From an uncultured Prevotella sp. (GTDB taxonomy: Bacteria > Bacteroidota > Bacteroidia > Bacteroidales > Bacteroidaceae), in contig NZ_CAMJOS010000034.1 in NCBI RefSeq assembly GCF_946407605.1, positions 1 through 32,578 of the forward strand: a stretch of DNA of 32,578 bases, read 5' to 3'. The translations under genes and the position numbers were made by a program. How positions within the stretch are numbered: position 1 is the first letter of the stretch; each line of letters opens with the position of its first letter. The notes under the pieces were generated by a model that saw only the letters and a program-made list of their open reading frames with translations, was not told the origin of the DNA and made no database searches. Of this stretch, positions 30,885 through 32,578 are shown one piece after another.

Positions 30885-31133
30885 TTAATATGTACGGCCG
30901 ATGGCCAGGTCGATATCTTCAGAAAAGCGCTCGATTTTACCGAACACCTTGCTCAAAGAGGTGCCGCCCTTGAAGACCAGACTGTCGGCAAAGGGCAGGG
31001 AAAAGACGATTTGCAGGATTGTTGTTACCCACAAATCCTTTTCAACGGCCTGTGGCGGTATATGTTTCGCTCCTGCCACATTCTGCAAGGCGGCTATCTG
31101 TTCATCCTTTGTAAGTTCTCTCCAGTTTATCAT
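30885..31133 (-). pseudogene. abiEii: Truncated AbiEii nucleotidyltransferase toxin
   Basis: 82 residues from the ATG at 31133, which overlaps the abiEi stop as ATGA. It has the first part of the AbiEii/AbiGii nucleotidyltransferase: [11 protein letters not shown], then the catalytic core [24 protein letters not shown] (here as KGGTSLSK and SEDIDLAI). Intact AbiEii toxins are about 250-300 residues; this one stops four residues later and the Crp gene begins 12 bases beyond. The GS-like and DxD residues are present, but the C-terminal domain is gone, so toxicity is doubtful. I read it as a deletion remnant, not a small intact form. Confidence 0.8.
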
Positions 31134-31729
31134 GATTCCTTGTTCACAATCTCGTTCAACATTTTCTGAATCCACTGCGGCATGAGTTTCAGGTCACTTT
31201 TGATGTCATGCTCTTGGATGTAGTCGTTCAGAAAGTTCCTTAACACGTTCTTTTGCTCGTCTGTCACATGGCCGTTGCCGATGCTTTTCAGGGCCAGACA
31301 GAGGGTTGCCATCGTCTTGTCCTTAAATGCAAAGTTCTTGGGAACCCCACGCTTAAACTCAATCGTGGTGTTTCCTGCTGTCAGTTTCCTGGCAGAACCG
31401 TTTGTCAGGAAAACGATTTTCATGGGAACCTGCGTAGAAAGGCCGAAGTAGTTCTCTGCGGCAAGTCCCGACATCAGTACTTGGGCATGGTCACGCCTGG
31501 CTATGGCCTCTGCTATCTCCGTTGGACTGGGGAGCACGGGGCCAAACTTGGTGACGGTCGTCTTCAGATAGACACCGTTAGCCAGACGAATAAGTTTGCC
31601 CTCCCTGACATAGATAGAGAGCAGGTCGCCAATGTAATCTTGGTCATATTCCGGAAAGTCTGACGCAAACAGCAACGACTTGTCCTTTGTACGTTTGAAC
31701 TTCTTTTCAACTATCTGAGATATAGTCAT
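31130..31729 (-). CDS. abiEi: AbiEi-type antitoxin / transcriptional repressor
   Basis: 199 residues from the ATG at 31729 (an in-frame GTG ten codons upstream is less likely). It matches the AbiEi (DUF6088-type) antitoxins of type IV AbiE systems: an N-terminal winged-helix region ([36 protein letters not shown]) and a C-terminal antitoxin domain ([21 protein letters not shown]). AbiEi represses its own promoter and neutralises AbiEii. Here it overlaps a truncated abiEii, so it may survive only as a regulator of itself and the Crp gene downstream. Confidence 0.85.
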   Translation of the reverse strand: MTISQIVEKKFKRTKDKSLLFASDFPEYDQDYIGDLLSIYVREGKLIRLANGVYLKTTVTKFGPVLPSPTEIAEAIARRDHAQVLMSGLAAENYFGLSTQVPMKIVFLTNGSARKLTAGNTTIEFKRGVPKNFAFKDKTMATLCLALKSIGNGHVTDEQKNVLRNFLNDYIQEHDIKSDLKLMPQWIQKMLNEIVNKES

Positions 31730-31770
31730 CTTGTTACTTGAATTAACATTTATTCGCACCGAAATTTTTG

Positions 31771-31802
31771 CAAAATTACGGAAATACTTTCAAACGGACA
31801 AA
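31771..31802 (-). promoter_or_regulatory. Promoter of the abiE-crp unit
   Basis: On the minus strand TTTG (31799-31802), a 20-base spacer, TAATTTTG (31771-31778): a full match to the Bacteroidetes -33/-7 consensus, about 42 bases before the chosen abiEi ATG. Confidence 0.75.
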
Positions 31803-32098
31803 TAATTAAGGAAAAACTTCATGTTTGATAGCGGATTTAATGTTATTTATGCAAATTCTGGTATGAATCATGGTCATGAATAGCATGAACGGCTACACGT
31901 GGCAAAGATAAGAATTATTCTTGAAACAACAAAGATTTTTTGAGGGAAAAAGGCAAAATTTTCATCAATCATTTAAAATTTTTCTGCGAAAGTTGTCAAA
32001 AGCGGTCAATTGGGTTTGGGGATGTTGTAACTTTGCAGTGTGATTGAGAGACGACGGCGGCGGGGCAGAAAGGGATGCCTTCCGAGGGTGAAAGGGAT
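31803..32098. other. Non-coding A/T-rich spacer with a forward promoter-like box
   Basis: No convincing gene on either strand. TAACTTTG followed by GCAGTG (32028-32035, plus strand) resembles a Bacteroidetes -7 box and points into the 22-bp repeat array, which could give a non-coding transcript. A matching -33 box at the right distance is not clear. Confidence 0.45.
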
Positions 32099-32326
32099 AG
32101 GACCTTTCGCTGTAAGGGATGACACTTTACACTGTAAGGGATGGCACTTTACGCTGTAAGGGATGGCACTTTACACTGTAAGGAATGGCACTTTACACTG
32201 TAAGGGATGGCACTTTACACTGTAAGGGATAATGGTTTAGGGGGGTAAAGTGCCATCCCTTACAACGTAAAGTCCTATCTCCAACGGTGTAAAGTCCCAT
32301 CTCCAACAATGAAAAGTCCTATCTCC
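32099..32326. repeat. 22-bp tandem array with inverted arm
   Basis: Six adjacent 22-bp units (32099-32230), best seen in GGCACTTTACACTGTAAGGGAT; the last two are identical and the first two diverge. Each unit has the near-palindrome TTACACTGTAA. After a 14-base G-rich spacer an inverted copy follows: 32245-32263 is exactly complementary to 32200-32218 (19 bp, 26-base loop). Then come three related units ending CATCTCC or TATCTCC (32264-32326). The unit is not a multiple of three and there are no spacers, so it is neither coding nor a CRISPR array. Confidence 0.85.
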
Positions 32327-32393
32327 AACATTTAAGACATAGTCAAACTGAATTTTTAAAACTTTTGTATATGAAAAGACAAAAACATCTCAA

Positions 32394-32491
32394 CTCCTAC
32401 CTAAATCTCTTGGAATGACTTTGTATAAAGGCTAAACGGATAGGTAGGTGTTGGCACAACTCCTACCTAACACCTACCTGACACCTACCTA
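32394..32491 (+). repeat. Dispersed structured repeat, copy B (CCTACCTAA element)
   Basis: Same order as the copy at 19032-19116: CTCCTACCTAAATCT, CTTTGTATAAAGG (32419-32431), TAGGTAGGTGTTG (32441-32453), CAACTCCTACCTA (32457-32469), then two more ACACCTACCT-type units. The central block pairs with 32457-32469 over 13 positions with one mismatch and can also pair with the 5' CCTACCTA. Copy B has one more 3' unit than copy A. Confidence 0.75.
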
Positions 32492-32578
32492 CGATTTCTT
32501 TACAAACGGAAATGTTAAAAAACTGTAGTTCGCTGATTTTGGTTGTCAGTTTTCTGTCTTTCGACTAGATCAAGTTGA

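Noticed and set aside
32099..32326. Possible CRISPR array
   Set aside because: The 22-bp units are contiguous with no spacers, there are no cas genes, and an inverted arm follows.
32374..32421. Fifteen-codon frame starting MKRQKHLNSYLNLLE inside copy B
   Set aside because: Too short and not conserved in copy A, which has no start codon at that place.

Overview
The window looks like a chromosomal segment of a Bacteroidales bacterium, most likely Prevotella or a close relative. The reasons are promoters of the Bacteroidetes type (TAnnTTTG at -7, with TTTG about 20 bases upstream where visible), a MurF-alanine racemase fusion, a long single-chain PurL, an HU-like protein followed by a 'smalltalk' micro-protein, secreted GH43 enzymes and AbiE-type genes. 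The genus is inferred; no rRNA or tRNA gene is present.

Layout. 1-1.0 kb: HU-like protein and smalltalk micro-protein with a terminator. 1.0-7.5 kb (minus): an apparent operon of murF-alr, an orphan PTS EIIC-type permease, a secreted KduI-like isomerase and a hexuronate-type MFS transporter. 7.6-12.5 kb (plus): purL and a split chromate-transporter pair. 12.4-14.8 kb (minus): a short histidine kinase and a purine permease. 14.9-15.8 kb: an OmpA-like lipoprotein. 15.8-19.0 kb: two divergent secreted GH43-type proteins, one with two GH43 domains. 19.1-30.9 kb (minus): an accessory envelope region with an lgt remnant, small secreted proteins, a putative metalloprotease, an aspartyl protease with PDZ, a Gfo/Idh oxidoreductase coupled to a radical SAM/SPASM-like protein, a lipoprotein, a sigma factor fused to an outer-membrane barrel, two carboxypeptidase-regulatory-like proteins, an Abi fragment, a TlpA-like thioredoxin and a Crp/Fnr regulator. 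30.9-31.7 kb: abiEi with a truncated abiEii. 31.8-32.6 kb: non-coding DNA with a 22-bp tandem array and a dispersed structured repeat.

The most notable system lies at 22.6-27.2 kb. One 573-residue protein joins an ECF-type sigma factor, one inner-membrane helix, a long periplasmic linker and a C-terminal outer-membrane beta-barrel. Upstream of this gene, of the next lipoprotein gene, and of the radical SAM-Gfo/Idh operon is the same bipartite motif, GTGCAGTC-N16-GACT, with identical 16-base spacing and an A/T-rich extension. None of the three leaders shows the housekeeping TAnnTTTG box. I infer a self-contained trans-envelope sigma switch with its own local regulon. This is a hypothesis from sequence only.

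The region also shows gene turnover. An ungapped 124-base block (terminator, promoter, leader and start codon) occurs in front of two unrelated secreted-protein genes. Three fragmentary genes (lgt, an Abi_2-like gene, abiEii) mark recombination points.
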